DNA of 64,000 nt from an uncultured Kushneria sp. (GCF_947497025.1 NZ_CANMFC010000005.1:1-64000); one strand, 5' to 3'. Positions 1 through 9,405 are shown, numbered from the stretch's first letter. Numbers and translations are program-made. The notes: generated from the letters alone by a model not told the origin.

Positions 1-218
1 TCGTACCTCCTGTCCATGTGGAGGTCATATCCTGGCCCAGCTCAGGGGGCGAATTCCACACCCAGCGACGAAGAGCCTTTTTGAATGTTCTGCCCTGAAG
101 CTCGGATTTAATTGATTGAGATTGATAATGTAGATGGCCAAATAATGTTTTAACTAATACAACTTTTTTTTATTCCGTGAACATGTTGAGATGGTAGCTC
201 CCCGCCTGGAGTGCTGTA
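1..218. other. Left-edge non-coding stretch upstream of the Crp/Fnr gene
   Basis: No convincing gene is seen. The part from about 110 to 190 is AT-rich compared with the rest of the window, with a run of eight or more T near 165-173. It probably contains the promoter of the downstream regulator. No clear -35/-10 pair could be assigned. Confidence 0.4.
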
Positions 219-989
219 ATGATCGGTCCCCTGCTTGAAAAGCTTCAACACTATAAGGATCTGGATAAGCACGAAATCAAAATGCTGCGCGCAGCACCCA
301 CTCAGGAAAAACGCCTTGAAAGGGGCAGTTACATCATTGAAGCAGGGGAGAATCCTCCAGCAGTCCATCTGATGATTGAGGGATGGGCATGCCGCTGCAA
401 AATGCTTTCTGATGGCCGCGAACAGATCATGGGATATTTGATCAAGGGAGATCTTTGTGATCTTCATGTCACGCTGCTGTCCCGGATGGATCATTCAATA
501 CGCACTATTACTGCAACAACCGTAGGCATGGTGCCCGAGGAAAGCATCAATCGGATCATCGAGGATTTTCCTCGCCTGGCCAGAGCACTGTTCTGGTCTT
601 TGATGGTGGATGAAGCCATTGCCCGACACTGGATACTCAATATTGGGCTGCGTAGTGCTGAAGCGCGTGTCGCACACCTTTTTTGTGAGCTGCTTGTACG
701 CTTTCAGGTCGCCGGTCTCATACAGGATCATACGCTGGAAATGCCGCTGACTCAGGCCAATCTTGGGGAGGCACTCAGCCTGACGCCAGTCCATGTTAAC
801 CGGGTCTTGCAGCGGCTGCGTCAAAAGGGGCTTATCAGGTTAACGCGCAAGGAATTAACCATACTTGATCCTGAAGGCTTAAAAAATGTGGCCGAGTTCG
901 ATGCCGTTTATCTACATCTTGATAAAAATTTGGCGAACGATAAAGGCGAGTTGATTAATAAAAAAGAAAAGCGAATCCTTTCGCTCTGA
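219..989 (+). CDS. Crp/Fnr family transcriptional regulator
   Basis: A 256-residue cytoplasmic DNA-binding regulator. Residues about 15-135 fit the cyclic-nucleotide-binding (cupin) effector domain. Residues about 145-215 fit the Crp-type winged helix, with a helix-turn-helix around LTQANLGEALSLTPVHVNRV (177-196). The cysteine cluster that holds an Fe-S centre in true Fnr is not seen, so the effector is unknown. The start is set by GGAG 8 bases upstream of the ATG. The C-terminal 35 residues are Lys/Asn-rich, and the gene is visibly more AT-rich than its neighbours, which hints at horizontal transfer. It stands alone, converging with the exchanger gene. Confidence 0.88.
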   Translation: MIGPLLEKLQHYKDLDKHEIKMLRAAPTQEKRLERGSYIIEAGENPPAVHLMIEGWACRCKMLSDGREQIMGYLIKGDLCDLHVTLLSRMDHSIRTITATTVGMVPEESINRIIEDFPRLARALFWSLMVDEAIARHWILNIGLRSAEARVAHLFCELLVRFQVAGLIQDHTLEMPLTQANLGEALSLTPVHVNRVLQRLRQKGLIRLTRKELTILDPEGLKNVAEFDAVYLHLDKNLANDKGELINKKEKRILSL

Positions 990-1278
990 ATCAGTATTAT
1001 CGTCCTTGACCGGGGCAATTCCCTTTACCCGAAAGCATTACTATCTTCCCTGATTGAGCATCCAGTGTGCTGCTTTCCTGTAGCGATCTATATAATTTAA
1101 ATTAATTAACTCTAATAGATTTGTTTTTATTTTGTTACTACCTGGTTAAGGATTGTGGCGCTATACATCCTGGGGCGATGATCACGATGCCATTACGATT
1201 AGCGGCATGAGCCGACAGAAAACAGCGCCTCAGGGGCGCCGTCTTTGGTGTTGGATATCCTTTCATGCTCGATAATGG
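990..1278. other. AT-rich convergent intergenic region
   Basis: This lies between the 3' ends of two convergent genes. It holds an AT-rich block (about 1088-1140, including an ATTTAAATTAATTAA-like segment) and no ORF with coding features. No canonical U-tailed hairpin was found, and nothing else can be supported. Confidence 0.35.
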
Positions 1279-2370
1279 TCAGGTGCGCTGGGCTCGCAAG
1301 GCCCTGACACCCAGTACTATCAGGGTGACCGCGGTCAGGGGCAGGGCATAGAACAACATGGCATGGCCCAGCAGGGTGGCGCTGTCCTGTCGGGTTGAGT
1401 AAAGCACCAGATAGGCGGTGTAGGCGATGTAGTAGGCAAAAAACAATAGCCCTTCCCAGCGATCGATCCGATAACCGGTAAAGAAAATGGGCAGGCAGGC
1501 GATCGATACGGCCACCATGACCGGGAAATCAAACACCAGCGCATTGGCCGAGACGACAATCGACTGTGGCGATACCAGTGAGGCCAGCCCCAGTACACAC
1601 AGCAGATTAAACAACCCGCTGCCCACCACGTTGCCCACGGCAATATCGCGTTCGCCGCGTACGGCGGCCAGAATCGAGGTGGCAAGCTCCGGCAGGGAGG
1701 TCCCGATGGCCACCACGGTCAGCCCGATCACCAGGTCGGAAAGCCCCAGGGCGCGCGCCAGTGTCGTGGCGCCTTCTACCAGAAAGTGGGAGCCGCCTAC
1801 CAGCAGCGCCAGCCCCGCCAGAACCATCACCAGGTTAAGCATCCAGGCGTTGCCGCGTGCTGCTGGTGTGGCTTCAGCAGGGGATTCGGCGCTCTGCTGC
1901 GCGCGGTCCTCACTGCTCTCGTGCATGCTGCTTTTCACCATGAACACCGTGTAGGTGATGATGGCTGCAAACAAAATGGCGCCATCAAGACGGCTGAGCG
2001 TGCCATTGGCGGCCAGTCCCCAGGTCAGTAGGCCGGCGGCGATCAACAGCGGGACATCCAGACGAATCAGTTGACGTGAAACAATCAGCGGCGCGATCAG
2101 GGCTGTCAGACCCAGAATCAGCAGCACGTTGGCAATGTTGCTGCCGATCACGTTGCCGATCGCCAGATCCCCCTTGCTGCTGAAGGCCGACTGTACGCTG
2201 ACGGCCGTTTCCGGCGCGCTGGTACCAAAGGCCACCACGGTCAGCCCGATCACCAGCGGCGATATGCCAAAAAGAGCGGCAAGCTTCGACGCGCCCCGCA
2301 CCAGTATTTCGGCTCCCCCCACCAGCAGGGCCAGACCTGCTGCCAGATACACAAAGGTCATCAATGTCAT
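1279..2370 (-). CDS. Calcium/sodium antiporter, CaxA/YrbG family
   Basis: A 363-residue inner-membrane exchanger with two homologous Na_Ca_ex repeats. Each repeat carries the alpha motif: GLTVVAFGTSAPE in the first half and GLTVVAIGTSLPE in the second, followed by GNVIGSN and GNVVGSG. About 10-11 hydrophobic segments are visible, with a charged cytoplasmic loop near residues 145-175. The family exchanges Na+ (or H+) for Ca2+ across the inner membrane, and in a halophile it would contribute to ion homeostasis. Length is normal for the family. The first ATG is used. No good Shine-Dalgarno is seen, and M4 is an alternative start. Confidence 0.9.
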   Translation of the reverse strand: MTLMTFVYLAAGLALLVGGAEILVRGASKLAALFGISPLVIGLTVVAFGTSAPETAVSVQSAFSSKGDLAIGNVIGSNIANVLLILGLTALIAPLIVSRQLIRLDVPLLIAAGLLTWGLAANGTLSRLDGAILFAAIITYTVFMVKSSMHESSEDRAQQSAESPAEATPAARGNAWMLNLVMVLAGLALLVGGSHFLVEGATTLARALGLSDLVIGLTVVAIGTSLPELATSILAAVRGERDIAVGNVVGSGLFNLLCVLGLASLVSPQSIVVSANALVFDFPVMVAVSIACLPIFFTGYRIDRWEGLLFFAYYIAYTAYLVLYSTRQDSATLLGHAMLFYALPLTAVTLIVLGVRALRAQRT

Positions 2371-2550
2371 AACAGGGCATCTCTTTTCAAGGTGACGTCA
2401 AAACGTGGTCGTTGGCTGTCTTTCGATGCTGATCAAAAGAGTAGTCACCGCCGATACAGATTGCCTTGATGGCGAGCTGAAGCCTGCCTCAAACAGCGCC
2501 GTTGGGGGGGGAGTAAAAAGAGCGTGTCGGGGAGGGGGAGTGCGCAAATG

Positions 2551-2580
2551 ATTGAGGCCCACACCGTGGTGCGGGCCTCG
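2551..2580 (-). terminator. Hairpin downstream of the yciF-like gene
   Basis: A GAGGCCC...GGGCCTC stem with an inner CACC/GGTG extension lies just beyond the yciF-like stop codon. There is no U-run after it on the minus strand, so it may be a weak terminator or an mRNA-stabilising hairpin. Confidence 0.45.
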
Positions 2581-2609
2581 AAAGTGGCGGTAAAACGTTG
2601 GCAGGATAA

Positions 2610-3122
2610 TCAGCGTTTGGCGGTGGTGTCGTCTTCTTCGGAGCGCTTCAAAAAGGTCTGTGTGATGGTCGGGAGATGATCCTCGAGCCATTTGGCCATG
2701 TCTTCTTCCTGCTTGAGAATGCGCTCACAGGCTGATTTGACTTCAGGCTCACCAAGATAGTCTGCTGCACCGATCAGCGCTCGATAGTTGGCAATTTCGA
2801 AGTGTTCGAAGGCGTAGCTGGCAGCCCCGCCCTTGACGACTTCATCACTGGTAAACATGCCGCCCATGCCCTGTGCCATGGCCGTCATTTTGCCGCCCAT
2901 ATCCTTGAAACTCGAGGTACTGCCGTGCAGGCGAGTGATGCACTCTTCCAGAAGCTCGGCCTGGCCGCGGGTTTCTTCAATATGCTGCTCGATGCGGGCC
3001 TTGAGCTCGGGATAGTGTTCCAGCCGTTTGGCCTGCGCCTCGAGCATGGTTTCGGCCTGCTGTTCCATGGCATGTGCATCACGCAGCCAGTCCATGAGAT
3101 GAGATTTGGCATCGGTAGTCAT
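2610..3122 (-). CDS. YciF-like ferritin-fold protein (DUF892)
   Basis: A 170-residue soluble, helical protein of the DUF892/YciF family, whose members adopt a ferritin-like four-helix bundle and are linked to general stress. Glu/His-rich helices (HIEETRGQAELLEE, YAFEHFEIANYRALI) match the di-metal-carrying helices of the family. The ATG at 3122 is preferred over the in-frame TTG at 3128 because AGGAC lies 7 bases upstream. It sits directly downstream of manganese catalase in the same orientation with a hairpin between, so the two may be co-induced by oxidative or osmotic stress (inference). Confidence 0.87.
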   Translation of the reverse strand: MTTDAKSHLMDWLRDAHAMEQQAETMLEAQAKRLEHYPELKARIEQHIEETRGQAELLEECITRLHGSTSSFKDMGGKMTAMAQGMGGMFTSDEVVKGGAASYAFEHFEIANYRALIGAADYLGEPEVKSACERILKQEEDMAKWLEDHLPTITQTFLKRSEEDDTTAKR

Positions 3123-3168
3123 GATCAATGTCCTTTTGATGGCAAAACGATGTCATACAGAAAATCTG

Positions 3169-3200
3169 AAAGGGCCTGCCTGTACCGGCCAGGCCCCTTG
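3169..3200 (-). terminator. Terminator-like hairpin after manganese catalase
   Basis: On the minus strand, GGGCCTG pairs with CAGGCCC around an 11-base loop, followed by TTTC and an AT-rich stretch. It lies 20 bases past the catalase stop codon and may partially separate catalase from the yciF-like gene. Confidence 0.55.
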
Positions 3201-3217
3201 TCCTGCGAGCCGGTACC

Positions 3218-4042
3218 CTAGAGCTGTTCCTTCTGTGCGCCTGAGCCCGGTTTGGCCTTGCCCAGACTCGGTACCTGCCCCAGCGGTTCGGGCTGCTGCT
3301 TGAAACTGAAGTTGCTGCGGCCATCCAGCGACGGGCCTTCGCTCCAGCGTCCCTGCGGGGCTTCCTTGTCGAGCAGGGTATTGAGGAAGTAGTAGGAGTG
3401 CTCGGTAGCCTCATGCTCTTCCGGCGTGCTGTTGGGTATCGGCAGGCTGGCCTGCAGGCCACCCATGTCCTCGATAACCGCCAGCCACTGTTGCTGGTGA
3501 TAGGTGTCACGGGCAATGAGAAACGACAGGAAGTCCTTCATGCCCTTGTCATCGGTCCAGTTATACAGCCGTGATGCCAGCACGCGCCCGCTGGCCTCTG
3601 CCGCCACGTTGGCCTGCATGTCCGCGGCAATGTTGCCGGTGGCATAGATGTGGCTCATGTCAAAGGGGACGCCGTTGGCGTTGACCGGCATGGCAGAGAG
3701 CCCGGAGGAGAGCAGGTGGCGCGGATTGGCGCCGCCCAGAATCGCGTTGATAACGGGATCCCTGGCGGATTCTTCCTGATAGGAGACGGGGGCGCCTTCC
3801 AGGTTGAGGGCTACGGCATGACCCAGCATCTCGATGTGGGCAAGTTCCTCTGTGGCCGTGGACATCAGAAGATCACGAATGCGGTCATCGCCCCGAGCGC
3901 CCATGGCCTGGAAGAAATACTGCATGGCGACACGAATTTCGCCTTCAACGCCACCGATGGCCTGCTGCAGCAGCATGGCAAACTGCGGATCGGGCTTGTC
4001 GACACGAACGGGATACTGAAGTTTTGACGAGTGATGAAACAT
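3218..4042 (-). CDS. Manganese catalase
   Basis: A 274-residue non-haem catalase that splits H2O2 at a di-manganese centre in a ferritin-like bundle. Metal-ligand helices are visible: GGVEGEIRVAMQYFFQ (about 31-46) and ATEELAHIEMLGH (about 63-75), and later EASGRVLASRLYNWT and ARDTYHQQQWLAVIEDM. The length fits the family. An upstream in-frame Met exists, but the start at 4042 has a strong GGGAGG Shine-Dalgarno 7 bases ahead and begins MFHHSSKLQYPV, as is typical. It lies upstream of the yciF-like gene, giving a small oxidative-stress pair. Confidence 0.95.
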   Translation of the reverse strand: MFHHSSKLQYPVRVDKPDPQFAMLLQQAIGGVEGEIRVAMQYFFQAMGARGDDRIRDLLMSTATEELAHIEMLGHAVALNLEGAPVSYQEESARDPVINAILGGANPRHLLSSGLSAMPVNANGVPFDMSHIYATGNIAADMQANVAAEASGRVLASRLYNWTDDKGMKDFLSFLIARDTYHQQQWLAVIEDMGGLQASLPIPNSTPEEHEATEHSYYFLNTLLDKEAPQGRWSEGPSLDGRSNFSFKQQPEPLGQVPSLGKAKPGSGAQKEQL

Positions 4043-4432
4043 GGAAGCCTCCCTGCATGAATGTTTACAGCACAATGATGAGTTGGCATGACAACCAATA
4101 TTCGATGGCCATGGCGTTCATGGCTGGATCATTTCAGGCATCACGAACATGGAGGGTGTCATGCGAACTGCTGCATCAAGCGTGGGCAGGAAGACAGGGA
4201 ACAGCAATATTTATAAGGTGTTTTAATATAGGGAAATGTGTCGTTTTGCAGAAGATTAACGGATATCAAGGCCCGTTTCGGGAAATAGGCTACGCGATGT
4301 CGTTGGCAGGCAGGGCAGGGGTCATTTTCAGGAGCAGGTGATGGCGCGCACACTGCCTGACCAATATTGCCCCGTGATGTGTGACGGCAACGCCAGGGGG
4401 CAGAGCCTGCCGGCACAACGCTTCTGCCGGAG
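4043..4432. other. Intergenic region upstream of manganese catalase
   Basis: About 390 bases without a credible gene. The part from about 4195 to 4260 is AT-rich and may hold the catalase promoter on the minus strand. A short stem CCGGCA (4410-4415) / TGCCGG (4425-4430) lies just past the stop codon of the next gene and may be its weak terminator. Confidence 0.35.
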
Positions 4433-5164
4433 TTACAGGGTTTCGATGTTGATGTCCTGTCGCCATTGATCAAGCGCTCGGCGCTGGCGCCAGGAATAGA
4501 GTTGATGGGTATTGTTGCTTTCCGGTACCACCAGCATCCGGCCGCTGTCATCACGGACAAGGTTGAATCGACGCCGGGCCCCGATCGGGCGTTTTTCCGT
4601 TGCCTGAATGATAATCAGATTAATCTCGACAGCCTTGAGCACCTCGTCGCTGCCTCTAACGGCGTAATCACTGTCGAGCTTCAGCCCATGCTGCTCCGCT
4701 GCATGAGCAATGATGTGATCAAGGTTGCTTGCCTTCATGTATTGCATCGAGTTGAGTGGCCCCATGCGAGTGACCAGCTCGCCTTCTTCTTCACCACCCC
4801 CCTTGTTGGTGTCGCCTTTTTCGGTCGTGTCCTCCTCGGAGGATGACGGCTGCTGGCGGGTATCTTCATCCGTCAGCTCGGTGATATCACTGGTCAGCGT
4901 CTGCTGATCGGTTTCAAGACGGGCAATGATGGACTCCACAAAAACGACGCCATGACCCATGTTGCTGATCAGACAAGGGCTGTCGAGCCGTCGGGCCTTG
5001 CCATGCTTGATCAGAATGGAAGGGCGGCGCAGTGCACGAGCGTCGCTGACAGCTACCTGCATGGCGATGCCCCATATCAGCACGTGGCCGATACTGGCCA
5101 GACCGCCGACCACGATCGCATTGTCGGTAATCCACGCCCACAGTGGGTGTAACTGGCTGAGCAT
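4433..5164 (-). CDS. Hypothetical membrane-anchored protein
   Basis: A 243-residue protein I do not recognise. There is one N-terminal hydrophobic segment (about 14-38), then a soluble region. An acidic low-complexity linker (about 90-130, rich in Glu, Ser, Thr and Gly) separates two folded-looking parts. The C-terminal part is basic (RRRFNLVRDDSGRMLVVPE). This suggests a single-pass inner-membrane protein with a cytoplasmic domain. It starts divergently from the YejM-like gene, 154 bases away. Confidence 0.7.
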   Translation of the reverse strand: MLSQLHPLWAWITDNAIVVGGLASIGHVLIWGIAMQVAVSDARALRRPSILIKHGKARRLDSPCLISNMGHGVVFVESIIARLETDQQTLTSDITELTDEDTRQQPSSSEEDTTEKGDTNKGGGEEEGELVTRMGPLNSMQYMKASNLDHIIAHAAEQHGLKLDSDYAVRGSDEVLKAVEINLIIIQATEKRPIGARRRFNLVRDDSGRMLVVPESNNTHQLYSWRQRRALDQWRQDINIETL

Positions 5165-5318
5165 GCCGCCCTCTCTCGATAGGCATGAAAGATGTTTGAA
5201 GGGTTATGGTAGCAGAGCGCGTGAAGCAGCCCTTCATTGAACTGCCTGATGCATCACTTTCGGTCATATCCTGTAAACTACGCCGCCACGTTATCAATGG
5301 TTTCAGGTGGTCATCGAA

Positions 5319-7163
5319 ATGGATGTTGTCTCTTCCCGAATGCGCGGGACACTGGCGCTGGCGCTTTGTCAGCTGCCGCTTGTCTGGCTGATCGCCCTTC
5401 GTTATCTCCCTTTCATGGAAGTGCCGCACGATGGCTGGGGCATTCTCTATCTGGTGCTGACCTGGATCGGGCACTTCGGACTGCTGGTGCTGCTGGGCTG
5501 GGTGCTGTTGCTGATACCGGCACTGGTGCTGCCATCGCGCCTTCTCTGGCCGCTGGCAGCGCTGGTGGCCGCGTTTGGTGCCAGCGCGCTGCTGGTGGAC
5601 ACGGTGGTCTACGCCCAGTATCGCTTCCATGTGAACTACTTCATGGTGTCACTGTTTTTAAACGATAAAAACGGCGAAATCTTCAGCTTTTCCATCGAGA
5701 CCTGGTTGATTGTCGCCGGTGTGGCCCTGGCGCTGCTGCTGGCGCAGGGATGGCTGGCCCGCAGGCTGATCATGACCGGTGGTCAGCGTCGTCTGCCGGT
5801 CGGAAAGATATCGGGTGTTCTGCTGCTGGCACTGGTGGCCAGTCATCTTTTACATATCGTGGCAGATGCCCGCTACATGCGTAGTGTCACCCAGCAGACC
5901 GGCGTCTATCCGCTGCTGTTTCCGGCCACGGCCAAGGATTTCATGGCCGATCACGGCTGGCTGGACCCGCGGGCCGCTCGCAGTGAGCGGGCCGATGTGA
6001 ATGTGAAGGCGGCTGATGAGCTGGAGTGGCCGCTCAACCCGCTCCAGTGCAGTCCGCAGTCCTCTCCCAACATCATGCTGGTCATGATCGACTCCTGGCG
6101 CAGCGACGAGTTTGATGCGCGGACCACGCCCAATATTCATGCCGCGCTTGAGCAGAGCGGGCGGCGCTATACCCAGCACTACAGCGGCGGCAACAGTACG
6201 CGCACCGGGGTCATGAGCCTGTTTTATGGTCTGGTCGGCAACTACTACCACTATATCAACAACACCCAGACCCCACCGCTGCTGGTTACTGAAATGCAGC
6301 GCCAGGACTATGCGCTGGGGATATTTGCGGCAGCGAGCCTGGATAGCGTGGGGTTTGATCGCACCGTATTTTCCTCGGTATCGCCGCTGCGCACAGGGAC
6401 ACCCGGCGAGACCCCGCACGGGCGTGATGCCCGCATGACCGACGACTGGCTGTCGTGGCTCGATCAGCATGAGCGCGTCGAGGGTGACAGGCCCTGGTTT
6501 GGCATGCTGTTTTACGATGCCCCGCACGGTTACAGCGTTCCCGAAGATGCGGCCATGCCTTTCCAGCCGTCAGCCAGTGAGATGAACTATCTCGAGCTTG
6601 GGCCGGATACCGATCCCACGCCGCTGTCCAACCTGCATCGCAATTCGGTCCACTATGATGATCAGTTGATCGGGCGGGTCATTGATGACCTCAAGGCGCG
6701 CGGGGAGTGGGATAATACCGTGCTGATCGTCACTGCCGATCATGGCCAGTCGTTCAATGATTTCCACAAGAACTACTGGGGGCACAACAGTAATTTCGCC
6801 GCGCCTCAGACCCATGTGCCGATGATCCTGCACGGCCCCGGTGTGCCCCCCGGTGTGGAAGACGGCATGACCAGCCATCTGGATGTGGCGCCCATGCTGA
6901 TGCGTCATGCGCTGGGCTGTACCAATCCCCTGTCGGACTATGCCCAGGGCGGCGATCTGCTTGATGAGCAGCTTGATCATCCCTGGGTCATTGCCAGCAG
7001 CTATCTGGATTACGGCGTCATCGAACCCGACCGGATTACCGTGGTCGATGGCACCGGCAAATGGAAAATCCTTGATCGCCAGCTTGATCCGATCGAAAAC
7101 GCCGACTTTTCTCCGGCGGTATTCGAGGCACTGCAGCAGTTTCGTCAGTTCTACGAAAAGTAG
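5319..7163 (+). CDS. yejM: YejM/LapC/PbgA-like inner-membrane sulfatase-fold protein
   Basis: A 614-residue protein with five predicted N-terminal transmembrane segments (about 10-160, DUF3413), an arm region, and a periplasmic alkaline-phosphatase/sulfatase-fold domain (about 245-600; MLVMIDSWRSDEFD, NSTRTGVMSLFYG, LIVTADHGQSFND). In enterobacteria YejM (LapC/PbgA) senses LPS and controls LpxC turnover through LapB/FtsH, so a role in envelope lipid balance is expected. The ATG at 5319 is chosen over the GTG at 5307 because AGGTGG lies 8 bases before it. It is monocistronic and ends at a bidirectional hairpin. Confidence 0.9.
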   Translation: MDVVSSRMRGTLALALCQLPLVWLIALRYLPFMEVPHDGWGILYLVLTWIGHFGLLVLLGWVLLLIPALVLPSRLLWPLAALVAAFGASALLVDTVVYAQYRFHVNYFMVSLFLNDKNGEIFSFSIETWLIVAGVALALLLAQGWLARRLIMTGGQRRLPVGKISGVLLLALVASHLLHIVADARYMRSVTQQTGVYPLLFPATAKDFMADHGWLDPRAARSERADVNVKAADELEWPLNPLQCSPQSSPNIMLVMIDSWRSDEFDARTTPNIHAALEQSGRRYTQHYSGGNSTRTGVMSLFYGLVGNYYHYINNTQTPPLLVTEMQRQDYALGIFAAASLDSVGFDRTVFSSVSPLRTGTPGETPHGRDARMTDDWLSWLDQHERVEGDRPWFGMLFYDAPHGYSVPEDAAMPFQPSASEMNYLELGPDTDPTPLSNLHRNSVHYDDQLIGRVIDDLKARGEWDNTVLIVTADHGQSFNDFHKNYWGHNSNFAAPQTHVPMILHGPGVPPGVEDGMTSHLDVAPMLMRHALGCTNPLSDYAQGGDLLDEQLDHPWVIASSYLDYGVIEPDRITVVDGTGKWKILDRQLDPIENADFSPAVFEALQQFRQFYEK

Positions 7164-7190
7164 ATCGGATGGCACAAGCGTGAGGGAGGT

Positions 7191-7224
7191 GCCTCGGGCC
7201 CGGCATGGCGCCAGGGCCCGAGGC
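7191..7224. terminator. Bidirectional terminator between yejM and psiE
   Basis: A perfect 11-bp stem GCCTCGGGCCC/GGGCCCGAGGC with a 12-base loop lies between two convergent genes. The plus side is followed by only a short T-rich stretch. Confidence 0.7.
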
Positions 7225-7250
7225 CTTGTAATGGATAATGATGACGGCGT

Positions 7251-7739
7251 TTACTGCTCTTCGACCTGATCGTCGCGCTCGCCGGATTGGGTGGGCGCCA
7301 CATTGCGATTGTGACCCGAGGGAAACCGGTGAGAGCCGTAACGGACCACCAGAATCGACAGGGCCAGCAGCAAAATCGAGCCGGCAATATAGATGATGCC
7401 CATGTCCGGGCGATGATGATGCTGAATGTCGCCGATCATCATGCGCGTCAGCGCGGTGATGGCCACATAGATCAGAAAGCGCACCGGCATGTGGTTGGTC
7501 CTGAAATAGATGCCGACCATCGCGCCCAGTTCCAGGTAGATAAACAGCAGCAGCACATCATCAATGCCCGTCTGGCCATCGGCAATCATCTCGAGAAAGG
7601 CGCCCAGGGCGGCCCAGGCAATCACGCCGCCGATGGCAAACAGCGCCATGAAGTGGAAGGTGCTCACCAGAAAGTTGCCCAGACGGTCAGCCTGTTGATG
7701 CAGCCGCGTACCCGGGGGCTCGTTTGTCTTTGTTGGCAT
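7251..7739 (-). CDS. psiE: PsiE family protein (phosphate-starvation-inducible)
   Basis: A 162-residue inner-membrane protein with four hydrophobic segments (about 30-52, 62-84, 94-110, 118-138), matching the PsiE family. Members are induced by phosphate or carbon starvation, and their biochemical function is unknown. A longer upstream frame exists, but the ATG at 7739 has AGGA 7 bases ahead and gives the family N-terminus. It is divergent from the zinc exporter gene. Confidence 0.85.
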   Translation of the reverse strand: MPTKTNEPPGTRLHQQADRLGNFLVSTFHFMALFAIGGVIAWAALGAFLEMIADGQTGIDDVLLLFIYLELGAMVGIYFRTNHMPVRFLIYVAITALTRMMIGDIQHHHRPDMGIIYIAGSILLLALSILVVRYGSHRFPSGHNRNVAPTQSGERDDQVEEQ

Positions 7740-7917
7740 GATCATGTCCTGAAAAAAGAGAAAAGTTGAAGGTGCAGAAATGTCATGACGGCCGAGCGGG
7801 CTGGTAGACCCGTGGACAGCGATGCGACGCTCATCGGTACATGAGTGTGCCATCCTGACACCATCATGATGATTTTCATCATGTCCTGACGCACGGCACA
7901 AGTAACGGAGAAGATTC

Positions 7918-8889
7918 ATGACGCAGGAGCAGGCGCATCGCGATCATCACGGACACGGTCACCACCATGGGCCCTGCCATCATCACGGTACGGACAACGA
8001 GCGGCGTCTGCTGTGGGCCATGGTGCTGACCGGCGGCTTCATGGTGGCCGAAGTGGCCGGTGGGCTTGTGACGGGGTCACTGGCGCTGCTGGCGGATGCC
8101 GGCCATATGCTGACCGACAGTGCCTCGCTGGCGCTGGCCTGGGTCGCCGCCCGGCTGACGCATCGCCCGGCCAATGCCCGCAAGACCTATGGCTATCATC
8201 GTGTGCAGGTGCTGGCCGCTTTCGTAAACGGCCTGGCGCTGCTGGTGATCGTGGCCTGGATCCTGTTTGAAGCCGTGCGCCGGCTGTGGGCGCCGACCGA
8301 GGTGGCCGGTACCGGCATGCTGGCTGTCGCCATTGCAGGACTTGTGGTCAATCTCGGCGTGTTCTGGCTCCTGCATAGCGGGGATCGAGGCAACATCAAC
8401 ATTCGCGGCGCGCTGTTGCACGTGCTGGGCGATCTGCTGGGTTCAGTGGCCGCCATTGCCGCCGCGGTGGTGATCATGGTGACCGGCTGGATGCCGATCG
8501 ATCCGCTGCTCTCACTGCTGGCAGCGGCGCTGATCGCCCGCAGTGCCTGGAAGATTACCACGCAATCGGCACATATCCTGCTTGAAGGCGCCCCGGCCCA
8601 TATCGACAGCGAGCAGCTGATAGAGGATATCCCGCATGCGCTTTCCGATATTGAAAGCGTCCATCATGTCCATATCTGGTCACTGACCCCGGAGCGAGTG
8701 ATGGTGACCCTGCATGCCGTGATCCATGATGGTGTGGATCAGGATCAATCCATTCTGGCCATCAGGGCGTATCTCAAAAAGCGCTTTGACGCCGATCACG
8801 TCACGGTACAGATCGAGCGGCAGGCGTACTGCCTCGAGCAGACAGACATTGACCATGAAGCAGACCATGGACACGCCCATCTTTCATGA
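7918..8889 (+). CDS. Cation diffusion facilitator, CzcD/ZitB-type zinc exporter
   Basis: A 323-residue inner-membrane metal/H+ antiporter that probably exports Zn2+ (also Co2+ or Cd2+ in the family). The N-terminus is a His-rich segment (residues 8-24, HRDHHGHGHHHGPCHHHG). Six membrane helices follow, with the transport-site motif DAGHMLTD (60-67) in helix II and HVLGDLLGS in helix V. The cytoplasmic ferredoxin-like domain follows (about 215-300), and the C-terminus is again His-rich (DHEADHGHAHLS). Length and order are those of the CzcD/ZitB group. No adjacent metal regulator is seen. Confidence 0.93.
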   Translation: MTQEQAHRDHHGHGHHHGPCHHHGTDNERRLLWAMVLTGGFMVAEVAGGLVTGSLALLADAGHMLTDSASLALAWVAARLTHRPANARKTYGYHRVQVLAAFVNGLALLVIVAWILFEAVRRLWAPTEVAGTGMLAVAIAGLVVNLGVFWLLHSGDRGNINIRGALLHVLGDLLGSVAAIAAAVVIMVTGWMPIDPLLSLLAAALIARSAWKITTQSAHILLEGAPAHIDSEQLIEDIPHALSDIESVHHVHIWSLTPERVMVTLHAVIHDGVDQDQSILAIRAYLKKRFDADHVTVQIERQAYCLEQTDIDHEADHGHAHLS

Positions 8890-9071
8890 TGGCGTTGCTG
8901 CGCCACGTCGACAGTCGGACCTCCTGGATAATCCAGGTGATGGAGACACACGGGCAACTGCTTTTGAATATGCACCACCTTCGCGCTTCAGGCAGAGCGC
9001 TCAAGGTCTTTTGACGACATGGCGGCCCGAAGCCGCTTTTTTGCATATCATCATGAAAGGAACGAGATACC

Positions 9072-9269
9072 GTGTCTAACAATGCCCAGAGCGCCAAATG
9101 GGACAAGATTGCCGGGCAGCTCAAGGAAAAATGGGGGGTGGTTGCCAACGACCTGTCGTCCTATGAAAAGGGCGAGGTGCAACGCATCGCCGGTCTGCTC
9201 AAGGAGCAAAAGGGGCTGAACGAGGAAGAATCACAGCGTGAAGCCGAGCGCATCATGCGTAATTCCTGA
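9072..9269 (+). CDS. CsbD family stress protein
   Basis: A 65-residue, highly charged soluble protein (SAKWDKIAGQLKEKWGVV) of the CsbD/YjbJ family. These are abundant small proteins induced by general stress, with unknown molecular role. It uses a GTG start preceded by GAAAGGAA. A strong terminator follows at 9323-9347, so it is probably monocistronic. Confidence 0.9.
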   Translation: MSNNAQSAKWDKIAGQLKEKWGVVANDLSSYEKGEVQRIAGLLKEQKGLNEEESQREAERIMRNS

Positions 9270-9320
9270 TCAGGCTGTAAGGTGTGTCACACCGTGTGGC
9301 GCCCCTGATCCCACAAGTGC

Positions 9321-9350
9321 AGGAAGCCCGGCCATTCGCCGGGCTTCTTG
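9321..9350 (+). terminator. Rho-independent terminator after csbD-like gene
   Basis: A 10-bp perfect stem GAAGCCCGGC / GCCGGGCTTC with a 5-base loop is followed by TTG. The U-tract is short but the stem is strong. Confidence 0.7.
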
Positions 9351-9405
9351 CGTTGATGGTCGACAAGAGCGCAGATTACAGCATGGCCTGACAGGGAGTG
9401 ACCCA

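Noticed and set aside
4024-4341. 105-codon frame upstream of manganese catalase
   Set aside because: It overlaps the catalase start region on the other strand, has no ribosome site and unusual composition.
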